Shown: positions 51,665 through 61,229 of the stretch, piece after piece | Position numbering within the stretch: position 1 is the stretch's first letter | How the letters are laid out: every line of letters begins with the position of its first letter | DNA from: Ruminococcus sp. | GTDB taxonomy: Bacteria; Bacillota; Clostridia; Oscillospirales; Acutalibacteraceae | Assembly: GCA_003521625.1 (NCBI GenBank) | Contig: DPHV01000031.1 | Span: 1 to 64,000, forward strand | Direction of reading: 5' to 3' | Length of the DNA stretch: 64,000 bases | Made by a program: the position numbers and the translations under genes | Notes under the pieces: generated by a model | What the model saw: the letters and a program-made list of their open reading frames with translations, nothing else | What the model was told of the DNA's origin: nothing | Database searches by the model: none

Positions 51665-53206
51665 ATGTCAAAAAAAATATTACTACTTACAATTCCGATA
51701 ATAGTGATTCTGATTGGTTGTCTGACTGCATTGTGCTTTATCACTGATGACACGGTAAACGAAGTGTATGTAAGACATATAAATACGGCTGAAAAACGTT
51801 TATCAGAGGGCGATTATCAGGGAGCAATTACATATTATCAGAAAGCTATAGATGCGGATAAAACCCAGGAATCTCCTTATATTTGCATTGCAGATATTTA
51901 TTACTACAATATGAATGACCTCAGAAGCGCAATTAAAACACTTGAGCTTGGTATTCAGAATGCAAATACGGAGAACTTACGCAGCAAGCTCAAGCTCTTT
52001 GAGCAATATCTTGATCAGCAGTCACCTACAGATGCGGCTGATAACAAGCTGAAATCGGACACTCCAAAAGGAACGATGGATATAGCTTTGGTTGATACTT
52101 TTGCTGCTTTTTCATTTGAAAAGTATAGCGAAAAATATACAGTAAGTCAGGAACAGTATCTTAACGGAGTATATACGGTAAGATACCTGAATCTCGGCGT
52201 TCTGTTTTCATACGATGAAACAGGCGGCGATAAGCTGATTGATTCATCAACAGGCAAGCCTTATAAATGGGCAATGCCTAGTAAGATTGAGGTTGACGAC
52301 ATCAGTACCCTCATTTACGGCTTGTCCGAGGGGGTGGGCGAGTCTGAAATCAAGAGTATCGGTGCTGACGATATTAAGACTGCCTTTGACAAAACTCTTA
52401 ACAAGAATCTTATGACCTTCAAATACAAGAACTGCAAGTTCACTGTTGAGTGTGATGAAAACGGCAATATTCTCGAAAGCAATTGCTATAACTCTATTGT
52501 TCCCGAGGCAAGTGCAAATAAGAGCGAAAAAATCAAGGTCAGCGGAAAGATTGTAAACGTTGAAAATGCGTCACCGATAAGCGGTGCAACACTTGTATTC
52601 AGAAGCGGAAAGAATAATCGCAGCGGAGATGCAGTCCTCACAATCGAATCTCCTGACGGCTCATATAATGCTGACCTTGAGCCGGGCGATTATACAGTAG
52701 AGGTTTCGGCAAACGGATATAATAAGGAGTACTTTGACCTGTACGTAAGCAATACAGGCAGTCCAATTGAAAAGGATTTCAGCGTTTCTCGTTCTCTTGG
52801 TTCAGGTCAGATAAGAATTGTGCTTGAGTGGGGTGAATCTCCGAGCGACCTGGATTCACATCTTGTCGGAACCACCGGCGACGGAACTACAGTAGATGTT
52901 AGCTTTACAAACAAAACAGTATCCAACAGCTCGGGAGTCATCGCACAGCTTGATGTTGACGATCAGTCCGGTTTCGGACCCGAAACAATCACCCTGTCGG
53001 ATACATCTGGTGATTTTACTTACCGTGTTCACAGATACTTCGGATTTGGCAGTCTTGCAACTTCAGGTGCAACCGTAAAGGTTTACACTTCAGACAGCTC
53101 ACAGCCAACGATTATAAGTGTACCTGATTCAGTAAGCGGTGACTGGTGGGATGTTTTCAGAATTGTAAACGGTCAGATTGTTGATATTAACGGAGCTGTG
53201 TCGTAA
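51665..53206 (+). CDS. membrane-anchored TPR protein with carboxypeptidase-regulatory-like and DUF2135-like domains
   Basis: A 513-aa protein of unknown function. Residues 5-27 are a membrane anchor. A TPR pair follows (about 32-115; AEKRLSEGDYQGAITYYQKAI), then an uncharacterised middle, a carboxypeptidase-regulatory-like beta domain (about 289-375; GKIVNVENASPISGATLVF and LEPGDYTVEVSANGY) and a C-terminal domain like YfaP/DUF2135 (about 378-513; IRIVLEWGESPSDLDSHL). All but the N-terminus should be outside. It may bind carbohydrate or protein at the surface. It stands between the second kinase and a FHA gene. Confidence 0.78.
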   Translation: MSKKILLLTIPIIVILIGCLTALCFITDDTVNEVYVRHINTAEKRLSEGDYQGAITYYQKAIDADKTQESPYICIADIYYYNMNDLRSAIKTLELGIQNANTENLRSKLKLFEQYLDQQSPTDAADNKLKSDTPKGTMDIALVDTFAAFSFEKYSEKYTVSQEQYLNGVYTVRYLNLGVLFSYDETGGDKLIDSSTGKPYKWAMPSKIEVDDISTLIYGLSEGVGESEIKSIGADDIKTAFDKTLNKNLMTFKYKNCKFTVECDENGNILESNCYNSIVPEASANKSEKIKVSGKIVNVENASPISGATLVFRSGKNNRSGDAVLTIESPDGSYNADLEPGDYTVEVSANGYNKEYFDLYVSNTGSPIEKDFSVSRSLGSGQIRIVLEWGESPSDLDSHLVGTTGDGTTVDVSFTNKTVSNSSGVIAQLDVDDQSGFGPETITLSDTSGDFTYRVHRYFGFGSLATSGATVKVYTSDSSQPTIISVPDSVSGDWWDVFRIVNGQIVDINGAVS

Positions 53207-53209
53207 CAA

Positions 53210-53749
53210 ATGGAAATACTTGTTATTATTCTGATGGTTCTGATTTCTGCGGCGGTTATTGTTTTCGGCGTGATTTCTCATATGAAAAAAACTGAAAGAG
53301 AAAAATACTACGTTGCAGCCGAAAATATTTTAAGAGAGGATTTTCTGAATTACTCGTTAAAAAACCCTCTTAATAATGACGGAGCATTACAACCGCCTAA
53401 AGGTCAGAAAACAATGATTTATATAAAATCAAAAAGCGGCGGTAAAAAGGTGCAGTTTGTTTTTGACCCGGAAAAAAGAATAATGATTGGAAGAGATAAG
53501 TTCAACAGCAACATTTACATTAACGAGGCTTTTGTATCACAGCAGCACTGTTGCATATTTTCCGTGGATGATGAAATTTATCTTCAGGATTTAAATTCCG
53601 AAAACGGTACGAAGCTAAACAGAGGGTTGTTAAAAAGATACACTCTTTTTGACGGGCAGTGCATCAGGCTGAGAAGTAATGATTCCATTATTATTGGTTT
53701 CAACAAATTTAAGATAACTCTGTTTTATTTTGATATGGCTTTAATGTAA
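53210..53749 (+). CDS. membrane-anchored FHA-domain protein
   Basis: The 179-aa product has one membrane helix (2-24) and a cytoplasmic FHA domain (about 85-165) with all key residues: IGRDKFN (Arg), VSQQHCCI (Ser, His) and NSENGTKLN (Asn-Gly). It should bind phospho-Thr on partners phosphorylated by one of the two kinases. It starts 3 bases after the preceding stop. The basic linker MKKTEREKYY leads from the membrane. Confidence 0.92.
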   Translation: MEILVIILMVLISAAVIVFGVISHMKKTEREKYYVAAENILREDFLNYSLKNPLNNDGALQPPKGQKTMIYIKSKSGGKKVQFVFDPEKRIMIGRDKFNSNIYINEAFVSQQHCCIFSVDDEIYLQDLNSENGTKLNRGLLKRYTLFDGQCIRLRSNDSIIIGFNKFKITLFYFDMALM

Positions 53750-53844
53750 TAAACATACAATGTCATCATCTTAAGAAAATCAGGAACAGCACTTGGTTGT
53801 TCTATGCAATTGTTAATCGGCGGTTTATAAATAGGGGTATTGCG

Positions 53845-56800
53845 ATGATTATTATGTTATTTCAGAAAGATGCTTTCAAGGAAATATTGCTTCCTAATGT
53901 TGATAATACAGACTATAAAATCTTTATTGACAAAAAGGATTTTAATATTAAAAAAAGCTTTCATCTGATGTTTGAAGTAATTGATCGCAAATGGCGCATA
54001 AAAGCCGAGGATAAATCCTATCAGCTTATTCATCACAAGCTGACGCTTGATACGGTTGAAATTTCAGGTGAGGAAATAGTAACAATTAAAACAGTTTACG
54101 GTGAAATAATAAAAGGAATCACCTTTGACAGCGAGTTCTCGCTTGCTTCATATCAGAAGTACGATTTGATAAAAACAAATGAAATAAATATAGGAAAGGC
54201 TGAGGATAATACCATAGTCTATGAATTTATGAATCTTATTTCCAAATCGCATTGTTCAATCGTGAGATACAACCGCAGTCACATTATTTACGATTACAGC
54301 GTCAACGGAGTGTTTGTCAACAACAAGAGAATACACAAAAGCTGTTCACTTAAATTCGGTGATGTTATCAGCATTTTCGGCTTGAAAATCGTTTATCTCG
54401 GTGAGATTATTGCGCTCGGTTCATATGTCGGAGAGGTTTCCGTTAATGGAAAGCTAAGGCGTTACAGCGTTCAGCCTGTCGGAAATATGACTCCCTCAAT
54501 AAAGCACAGCAACATATTTTTTAATCGTTCGCCGAGAATTTTTCCTTCAATTTCAACCGAAGAGGTTGTGATTGAGCCGCCGACTACTCCCCAGTTTACA
54601 AAAAAGAAGTCCCTGCTTACTACGCTGGGTCCTTCTCTGACAATGGCTATCCCTATGCTGCTCGGCTGCGGAATAATGATTGTCAGCGCATTTTTAAGCG
54701 GCTCCGCCGCAAGTGCCTTTATGTTTACGGGTATCATTACGGCACTCGGTTCGGCAGTACTTGGTTCGCTTTGGGCATTTATCAATATCCGGGAAACCAA
54801 GAAAAATGAAATTGCCGACGAGGCTCAGCGGTTCAATATGTACGGAAATTACCTGCTGGAAATGGCAGAGTACATAAAAGAGAAATACAGGCTCAACTCC
54901 GAGGCTATGTATACAATGTATCCGTCTGCAGGGGACTGTTGCAGATATAATGAATTATCATCGGAATTGTGGAGTAGAAACAACACCCACAAGGATTTTT
55001 TATTTTGCAGACTCGGAACAGGTGATATTGACTTTCAGGTTGATATAAAAATACCAAAGGAAAAATTTTCGGTAACATATGACTCGCTCAAGGACAAGCC
55101 CGCAATGCTCTACGAAAACTTTAAGATTCTTCAGAACGTTCCTGTCGGAGTTGATTTGGGACAGCACAGCGTTTTTGGCATAGCAGGCGGAAAGCATAAA
55201 GCAGGAGTCTATGATATTGTCAATAACATAATTGTCCAGACTGCTGCTAATATAAGCTATACGGATGTAAAAATCGCTTTTTGCTATGACAGCAGTAAGG
55301 ATAATACCGACAGGTGGGACTATATCAAATGGCTGCCGCACGTCTGGTCTGAAAACAAAAAAATGAGATATTTTGCGACGAACAGACAGGAAGCGGCAGA
55401 CGTGTTTTTTGAGCTGTCAAATATACTGCGCCGCCGTGCAGAACAGTCATCGCAATCATATGATAAGGTTATATATAAGCCGCATTATTTTCTTTTTATC
55501 TCCGACGTGAGTATGCTTGACGGAGAGCTTATCAGCAAATATGTTTTTGATAAAAATAATAATTACGGACTGACTACATTCATTCTGACAGACTTCTATC
55601 AGAATCTTCCGAATATCTGCGAAAATATAATAGAAAATGATGAAAGCTATAAAGGCAGCTACAATGTAATAAATACATCGGAAACTCCTGTTAATATAAA
55701 TTTTGACAGGATAGATTCTTCAGAGCTTATGAGCTTTGCAAAGCGTATTTCAAACATTATGGTCAGAGAGTCGGAGGACGATACCAGCATAGCAAATTCG
55801 CTCGACTTTTTTGAAATGTATAATGCAGACAGCCTTGAGAATTTTGGAATTGAGGAGCAATGGCGCAAGAACAGAACCTACAATTCTATGAAGGCTCTGA
55901 TTGGCAAAAAGGCAGGCGGAGCAGACTGTTATCTTGATATACACGAAAAATATCACGGTCCCCACGGTTTGGTTGCAGGAACAACCGGCTCGGGTAAAAG
56001 TGAGCTTATCCAGACGCTTATGCTTTCGCTTGCAATCAATTACAGTCCTGACGACATAGCGTTCTTTGTTATTGACTTCAAAGGCGGCGGTATGGCTAAT
56101 CTTTTTGACGGCTTACCGCATATGGCAGGTCAGATTTCTAACCTTTCGGGCAATCAGATCGGCAGAGCTATGATTTCAATAAAAAGCGAAAACCTCCGCA
56201 GACAGAAGATTTTCAATGAATTCGGCGTTAATAATATCAATCTTTATACAAGGCTTTATAAGAGCGGAGAAGCTCCGATGCCGATTCCTCATCTTCTTAT
56301 TATCATTGATGAGTTTGCAGAGCTGAAAAAAGAAGAGCCTGATTTTATGAGGGAGCTTATCAGCGTTGCGCAGGTCGGCAGAAGTCTGGGTGTTCACCTT
56401 ATTCTTGCAACGCAGAAGCCGAGCGGAACTGTTGACGATAATATCTGGTCAAATGCAAAGTTCAGGTTGTGTCTGCGTGTGCAGGACAGACAGGACAGCA
56501 ACGATATGCTCCATAAGCCCGACGCAGCTTACATTACACAGGCAGGTAGATGCTATCTTCAGGTCGGAAATGATGAAATATTTGAGCTGTTTCAGTCAGG
56601 ATGGAGCGGTGCCGTCTATGACGACAAAAAGGACGGCGGAAAGAGTGAAATTGCCACAATGATTACACCTACGGGAAAAACGGCAATCGTCGGCAGTCAC
56701 ACAAAGATGAAACGCAAAGAGGCTGAAAGATTCTCGTGGTATAAGTTCTTGCTTAACTGCATCCGCAGTGTGAGAAACAGTGTCGATTTTAACAGCGAGG

Positions 56801-58800
56801 AAGTCAACTACAGTCAGAAGTTTGCCCTGAAAGTGATTGAGGAGGCAAAATCGGCTGGATATAACATAGGCAACAGTAACTCGGAAATCAGTGCGGTTAT
56901 GAATTTTGAGGAAATGATACCGAGCCTTGATATGCCTGATGAAGAAATTATCAGCAGTATTATTCAAAAATCTTCGCAGAATAATAAAAAGCTTCCCGAG
57001 GTCAAGGAGAAAACTCAGCTTGAGGCAATAGTTGAATACATAAAAAAGGTAGCGATAAAGGAAAATTATAAAGCAAAAACACAGCTTTGGATGCCGTTGC
57101 TTGAAAAATTAATTGTGCTTGATAAAATCAACGACATTTCTTATTTTCATAACGGCTGGGACGAAAGCGACAAGTGGACGCTTGACTGCATTGTTGGCTT
57201 GTACGATGACCCTCAGAATCAGTCACAGCTTCCGTTCAGAATTGATTTTGCACGTGGCGGACATCTTGCTGTCTGCGGTTCGGTTGTCAGCGGCAAGAGT
57301 ACGTTTTTGCAGACGCTTGTATATTCACTTGCTATTAAATATTCACCGAGCAGACTGAATTTTTATCTGCTTGATTACAGCAGCGGAATGCTGGGAGCAT
57401 TTGAAAAGCTTCCGCATACGGGCGGCGTTATCCGTGAAAACGACATTGATAAAGCGGGTAAGTTTTTCAATATGATTTCTTCAATTATCGAAGAACGCAA
57501 GAAGCTCTTCAAGGGCGGTAATTTCAGTCAGTTTGTCAAGGTAAACGGCGTTGTCGTTCCTGCAATAATCATTGTAATTGACAATTTTGCCGGCTTTAAG
57601 GAGAAAACGGAAAACCGTTTTGATGAAATCATAATCAATCTTGCACGTGACGGCGTCGGCTACGGTATTTTCCTTGCGATAAGTGCAGCAGGCTTTGGTA
57701 TGAATGAAATCCAGAACCGAATCGGCGACAATATCAGAACGGTTGTAAGCCTTGAAATGAGCGACAAGTTCAAATATATGGACGTTCTGCGGTCTACGCA
57801 TATTGATATTATTCCGGAATCGGGAATAAAGGGCAGAGGCATCGGCTATGTTGAGGGAAGAATGCTTGAATTTCAGACCGCAGTTGCAGTTGACGCAGAC
57901 GACGACTATAAGCGAAACAGCAGAATTGAAGAAATCTGCTGTAATATGAGAGGGAGCTGCAATTCAAGGCTTGCAAGACAGATTCCGTTTATACCCGAAA
58001 ATCCGACGTATGAGGACTTGTCAGGAATTGACGAATACAAAGACGTCATTGAAAAACAATGGCTTTTGCCTGTCGGCTACAACTTTGAGGACGCTTCTGT
58101 CTACAGCATTGATCTGATGAAAACCTATTGCTATTCAATAACGGGAAAAGGCAGGACGGGTAAAACTAATTTGCTCAGACTTATAATGCTTGCGGCTCTG
58201 AAGAAGAACGGAAAATACGCCGTTATCGAAAAATCACGAAACGAGCTTTGCGGCTTCAAAGCTGAAAATATCTCATATCTTCAGACCGATGCTGAAATTC
58301 TTGAGTATTTCAAAAGCATAACCGATGATTTTATTCAGCGCAACAAATTAAAAAAAGAGCTTGCAGACAACGGCTTCAGTGATGAAATTATATTCGAAAA
58401 AATGCAGAAATTTCCGCCGATATTTATTTTTGTTTCGGATGTATGCGAGTTTATAGAGTCTGTATATCATCCTGAAGGCAACGTGGGAAATATGAGCGGA
58501 TTCTTTGAAAATATTTTTGAAAAGGGATTTCTTCACAACATTTACTTTTTTGGCTGTATTAATACCGATGACGCTGCATCGGTAACAGGCTTTAAGGCAT
58601 ATCATCTTTTCACAGCCTACAGAACAGGTGCGCATCTCGGCGGAAATGTTGCGGCACAGCGTATATTCAATTTCCAGAATATTCATTATTCGCAGGTTTC
58701 AAAGTCTATGAAAAAGGGTGAGGCGCTTGTTCCGTCTTCTGACGATGATACTGTTGCAGAAAAGGTAATCATTCCTCTTGTCGGAGGTAACAGAGAATGA
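53845..58800 (+). CDS. essC: EssC-type FtsK/SpoIIIE ATPase of a type VII secretion system
   Basis: The motor of T7SSb, which exports WXG100-type substrates. From ATG 53845 (after AGGGG) the product is 1651 aa. Domains: N-terminal FHA-like pair with a clear FHA at about 112-190 (INIGKAEDN, ISKSHCSIV, VNGVFVN), two membrane helices (about 263-310), then three FtsK/SpoIIIE ATPase domains with P-loops GTTGSGKS (K718), GSVVSGKS (K1151) and GKGRTGKT (K1440). The first Walker B is LLIIIDEFAEL. All three P-loops keep Lys and Ser/Thr. The length and order match Firmicutes EssC. It is followed with a 4-base overlap by the LytTR gene. Confidence 0.97.
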   Translation: MIIMLFQKDAFKEILLPNVDNTDYKIFIDKKDFNIKKSFHLMFEVIDRKWRIKAEDKSYQLIHHKLTLDTVEISGEEIVTIKTVYGEIIKGITFDSEFSLASYQKYDLIKTNEINIGKAEDNTIVYEFMNLISKSHCSIVRYNRSHIIYDYSVNGVFVNNKRIHKSCSLKFGDVISIFGLKIVYLGEIIALGSYVGEVSVNGKLRRYSVQPVGNMTPSIKHSNIFFNRSPRIFPSISTEEVVIEPPTTPQFTKKKSLLTTLGPSLTMAIPMLLGCGIMIVSAFLSGSAASAFMFTGIITALGSAVLGSLWAFINIRETKKNEIADEAQRFNMYGNYLLEMAEYIKEKYRLNSEAMYTMYPSAGDCCRYNELSSELWSRNNTHKDFLFCRLGTGDIDFQVDIKIPKEKFSVTYDSLKDKPAMLYENFKILQNVPVGVDLGQHSVFGIAGGKHKAGVYDIVNNIIVQTAANISYTDVKIAFCYDSSKDNTDRWDYIKWLPHVWSENKKMRYFATNRQEAADVFFELSNILRRRAEQSSQSYDKVIYKPHYFLFISDVSMLDGELISKYVFDKNNNYGLTTFILTDFYQNLPNICENIIENDESYKGSYNVINTSETPVNINFDRIDSSELMSFAKRISNIMVRESEDDTSIANSLDFFEMYNADSLENFGIEEQWRKNRTYNSMKALIGKKAGGADCYLDIHEKYHGPHGLVAGTTGSGKSELIQTLMLSLAINYSPDDIAFFVIDFKGGGMANLFDGLPHMAGQISNLSGNQIGRAMISIKSENLRRQKIFNEFGVNNINLYTRLYKSGEAPMPIPHLLIIIDEFAELKKEEPDFMRELISVAQVGRSLGVHLILATQKPSGTVDDNIWSNAKFRLCLRVQDRQDSNDMLHKPDAAYITQAGRCYLQVGNDEIFELFQSGWSGAVYDDKKDGGKSEIATMITPTGKTAIVGSHTKMKRKEAERFSWYKFLLNCIRSVRNSVDFNSEEVNYSQKFALKVIEEAKSAGYNIGNSNSEISAVMNFEEMIPSLDMPDEEIISSIIQKSSQNNKKLPEVKEKTQLEAIVEYIKKVAIKENYKAKTQLWMPLLEKLIVLDKINDISYFHNGWDESDKWTLDCIVGLYDDPQNQSQLPFRIDFARGGHLAVCGSVVSGKSTFLQTLVYSLAIKYSPSRLNFYLLDYSSGMLGAFEKLPHTGGVIRENDIDKAGKFFNMISSIIEERKKLFKGGNFSQFVKVNGVVVPAIIIVIDNFAGFKEKTENRFDEIIINLARDGVGYGIFLAISAAGFGMNEIQNRIGDNIRTVVSLEMSDKFKYMDVLRSTHIDIIPESGIKGRGIGYVEGRMLEFQTAVAVDADDDYKRNSRIEEICCNMRGSCNSRLARQIPFIPENPTYEDLSGIDEYKDVIEKQWLLPVGYNFEDASVYSIDLMKTYCYSITGKGRTGKTNLLRLIMLAALKKNGKYAVIEKSRNELCGFKAENISYLQTDAEILEYFKSITDDFIQRNKLKKELADNGFSDEIIFEKMQKFPPIFIFVSDVCEFIESVYHPEGNVGNMSGFFENIFEKGFLHNIYFFGCINTDDAASVTGFKAYHLFTAYRTGAHLGGNVAAQRIFNFQNIHYSQVSKSMKKGEALVPSSDDDTVAEKVIIPLVGGNRE

Positions 58801-59504
58801 TTACAATGATGGTTTATTCGACAGTTAAAAAAGAATTCATTGTCATAAAAAAGCAGGCATTTGAGGTAATATGCAGAATCAGCGATGAGGACTGGAATTT
58901 TGAAAATTACAGTACCGTAGATAAACTTAAAGAATTTCTATCCACAAAACCGGTAATTGATATTTCGTGTATTGATGTCACCGCCGAAGACGGCGTGTCT
59001 GTTGCGGAAGAAGTCCGCAGGGAAAACAAAGATATGTGTATGATTGTGATTTCCGATTTAACCGTTCCGCCCACATCATATATAAAGCCGTCTGTTATGG
59101 CAAGCTCACTTTTACTGCGCCCGATTACGGAAATTAATGTTGAGCAAGTGCTGACAGATACAATGTCTGCTTTTTTCAGGGACAGCGATAAAAATAAAAA
59201 GAGTTTCATAATTGACAACAGAGACGGCAGACAGCTTATACCGTATGACAGGATATTTTTCTTTGAGTCAAGGGCTAAAAAAATATTTGTTTGTACCGAC
59301 GGCAGGGAGTATTCGTTTTATGATACTCTTGACGGCATTGAACAGAAGCTTGATGACAGCTTTATAAGATGTCACAGAAGCTATATTGTAGCTCGCTCAC
59401 AAATCAGAAAAATTATATTTTCACAGAATATCATTGAGCTGATAAACGGTGATGTTATTCCCATATCAAGGTCGTATAAGCCTATGTTAAAGGAGCTGAA
59501 ATAA
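58797..59504 (+). CDS. LytTR-family response-regulator-like transcription factor
   Basis: The 235-aa product has an N-terminal receiver-like domain (about 1-125) and a C-terminal LytTR DNA-binding domain (about 138-233; YDRIFFFESRAKKIFVCTDGREY and SFIRCHRSYIVARSQI). In the receiver-like part an Asp is present in CIDVTAEDG, at about the phospho-acceptor place, but the acidic pair near the N-terminus is not evident, so phosphorylation is uncertain. No histidine kinase is encoded in the window. The direct repeats at 60450-60481 and 34027-34057 are likely targets. ATG 58797 overlaps essC and follows GGAGG. Confidence 0.93.
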   Translation: MITMMVYSTVKKEFIVIKKQAFEVICRISDEDWNFENYSTVDKLKEFLSTKPVIDISCIDVTAEDGVSVAEEVRRENKDMCMIVISDLTVPPTSYIKPSVMASSLLLRPITEINVEQVLTDTMSAFFRDSDKNKKSFIIDNRDGRQLIPYDRIFFFESRAKKIFVCTDGREYSFYDTLDGIEQKLDDSFIRCHRSYIVARSQIRKIIFSQNIIELINGDVIPISRSYKPMLKELK

Positions 59505-60208
59505 TGAGTGAAATATTTGTATTTTCAAAAGCTCAGCTGAAAGTTCTTCTTAAAGGCAGCGGTTACGACAGTGTTATGGGACTTAATCTCGGAAATGAAC
59601 CGCTTGACGATATCACCGTATTAAACGCACTGAATACTCTCCTGCGAAACGGCAGTATTACACTTGAGGATAATAATTACAAAGCGTCTTTGCAGACAGA
59701 AAAAATTATTTCAACTATCGGCAAATCGGAAAGCTGTTGTTTTATCCATTCAAATAATACCGAACTTCCCGATATGTGTTGCTTTTTCGGCGATGAACTG
59801 CTTATATGCACTACACGCAACGGTGATGCAAATCACTTTTCCTTTTTTTTCGAAAGCCTTTCGGGGTTGTATGAGTTGATTTCCGAAGATGGTTATCTTC
59901 CGCAGGGCAAAAGCGATATTCAGATGGACGAAGCTGAACTCGAGCTTTTTGAAAGCAGTCTGACTGACATAAAGGCATCGGAAAAGATTGACCAATCTTC
60001 AGCTGTTTGTTTCAGCCTTGAAATGCCGGGTGATAAAAGCGAAAAGTATATGCGTATTATAAATTACTATTTTTATAGCTACATTCTTTATTCAGACGGC
60101 GAAGATAAAAAAAGAGTTGAGTATTCGCCTGAAACAGCGAAAAAAATTCTTGTGTATATTATGGAGAAGAAAAATGATAATTGTGGAAATTTATGTACCC
60201 TCAATTGA
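59504..60208 (+). CDS. uncharacterised T7SS-locus protein, possible chaperone
   Basis: A 234-aa soluble protein without recognised motif. The first 80 residues (FSKAQLKVLLKGSGYDSV, then NALNTLLRNGSITLEDNNY) look like a winged-helix-like start; the middle is beta-rich (CCFIHS, DMCCFFGDELLICTT, HFSFFFESL) and the end helical. This order weakly recalls EspG-type substrate chaperones of actinobacterial ESX systems, which would make sense beside yukD and WXG100 genes, but I have no motif proof. It overlaps the LytTR gene by one base and the yukD gene by 35 bases. Confidence 0.7.
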   Translation: MSEIFVFSKAQLKVLLKGSGYDSVMGLNLGNEPLDDITVLNALNTLLRNGSITLEDNNYKASLQTEKIISTIGKSESCCFIHSNNTELPDMCCFFGDELLICTTRNGDANHFSFFFESLSGLYELISEDGYLPQGKSDIQMDEAELELFESSLTDIKASEKIDQSSAVCFSLEMPGDKSEKYMRIINYYFYSYILYSDGEDKKRVEYSPETAKKILVYIMEKKNDNCGNLCTLN

Positions 60209-60422
60209 CAGAACATATGACTTCAAGCTTAATGAAGATGTTGTCCTGTCTATAGTGATTGAGGAAATAACTTCGGTCATCTGTCAGAGAGAGAAGTGCA
60301 GCATAACAGGCGAAAAGAACGATTTTTTACTGCTCAGGGCTGAAAGCAACAGTATTCTGTCCAAAAGCCTGAGCCTGTATGAAAATGATGTAAAGACCGG
60401 AGATAAGCTTATTCTTGTCTGA
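60174..60422 (+). CDS. yukD: YukD/EsaB ubiquitin-like T7SS protein
   Basis: The 82-aa product has the beta-grasp pattern of YukD/EsaB: IIVEIYVPSIDRTYDFKL as the first hairpin, a helix VLSIVIEEITSVIC, and a last strand GDKLILV. YukD/EsaB is a core soluble T7SSb component near EssC and needed for secretion or its regulation. ATG 60174 follows GGAGAAG inside the preceding gene (35-base overlap). Confidence 0.88.
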   Translation: MIIVEIYVPSIDRTYDFKLNEDVVLSIVIEEITSVICQREKCSITGEKNDFLLLRAESNSILSKSLSLYENDVKTGDKLILV

Positions 60423-60449
60423 AAAACAGCCGATTTTTTGAAAAATATG

Positions 60450-60520
60450 TCGTTCGTCAGCTAAATCAGGTCGTTTATCAGTTTTTATCAAAAAAATTTT
60501 AAAATCATTTATACTATAAT
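60450..60520 (+). promoter_or_regulatory. LytTR-type direct repeats and -10 boxes before the WXG100 genes
   Basis: TCGTTCGTCAG (60450-60460) and TCGTTTATCAG (60471-60481) are 9/11 identical and start 21 bases apart, two helical turns, the arrangement known for LytTR proteins such as AgrA. Overlapping -10 candidates are TATACT (60510-60515) and TATAAT (60515-60520); no -35 consensus is present. The first repeat to TATACT is 60 bases, the same as at 34027-34087. Confidence 0.68.
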
Positions 60521-60542
60521 CATCCGAAAGAGATACGGATGA
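60520..60542 (+). promoter_or_regulatory. leader hairpin before the first WXG100 gene
   Basis: TCATCCG and CGGATGA pair with a 9-base loop at the expected 5' end of the mRNA. A 5' hairpin like this commonly stabilises abundant messages. Confidence 0.5.
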
Positions 60543-60570
60543 AAACAATAAAAATTTGGAGGAATTATTT

Positions 60571-60870
60571 ATGTCACAATTCAAAGTAACTGCATCGGTA
60601 TTAACTTCACAGGCAAGTGAGCTGTCAGATTTAAACGGAAGATTTAAGTCAGCAGTAGAACAGCTTGTAACATCAGAAAACAACCTCAACTCAATGTGGG
60701 ATGGCGAGGCAAACGACGCTTTCCATTCAGCGTTTACCACTGATAAGGCGAAGATGGACGAGTTTTACAACCTTATCATTCAGTATGTTGAAAGGCTCAA
60801 TTCAATTGCAACACGCTACACCCAGACTGAAAGAACAAATACTGAAATCGCATCAAACAGAACTTACTAA
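60571..60870 (+). CDS. WXG100 protein 1
   Basis: A 99-aa helical-hairpin protein of the ESAT-6/WXG100 family, a T7SS substrate or partner. The turn motif is WDG in NSMWDGEAN, and the C-terminal YxxxE export-type motif is YTQTE. Strong ribosome site TTGGAGG. It is first in its transcription unit, directly behind the candidate LytTR-controlled promoter, and with the next gene probably forms the main secreted pair. Confidence 0.95.
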   Translation: MSQFKVTASVLTSQASELSDLNGRFKSAVEQLVTSENNLNSMWDGEANDAFHSAFTTDKAKMDEFYNLIIQYVERLNSIATRYTQTERTNTEIASNRTY

Positions 60871-60903
60871 TTCATACTTAAATCGGAAAAGGAGTAAATA
60901 ATT

Positions 60904-61218
60904 ATGACCGGAACAATTAATGTATCTACCGAGAAACTTTTATCAGCTTCACAGGAATTCAGCACACAGGGCAATACAATAAGCAGTCTTACAAGCGAGA
61001 TGATGAACTTAATCACATCACTTTCTTCAGCCTGGGAGGGCGACGCCGCAACAGCTTACATCTCAAAATTCAAGAGCCTTGAATCAGATATTCAGGTTAT
61101 GAACAGAATGATTCAGGAACACGTAAACGACCTTCAGCAGATGGCTAACGTTTACAGCAGTGCAGAGCAGGCAAATGCCGACGCAGCAGCTTCACTGTCT
61201 TCGGGTATTCTTTCTTGA
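60904..61218 (+). CDS. WXG100 protein 2
   Basis: A 104-aa WXG100 protein with the turn SSAWEGDAAT and C-terminal YSSAE. Ribosome site AAAGGAG. It lies 33 bases after WXG100 protein 1 and is followed by a hairpin, which may set the pair apart from the rest. The two could form a heterodimer. Confidence 0.95.
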   Translation: MTGTINVSTEKLLSASQEFSTQGNTISSLTSEMMNLITSLSSAWEGDAATAYISKFKSLESDIQVMNRMIQEHVNDLQQMANVYSSAEQANADAAASLSSGILS

Positions 61219-61229
61219 TTATAACATAG

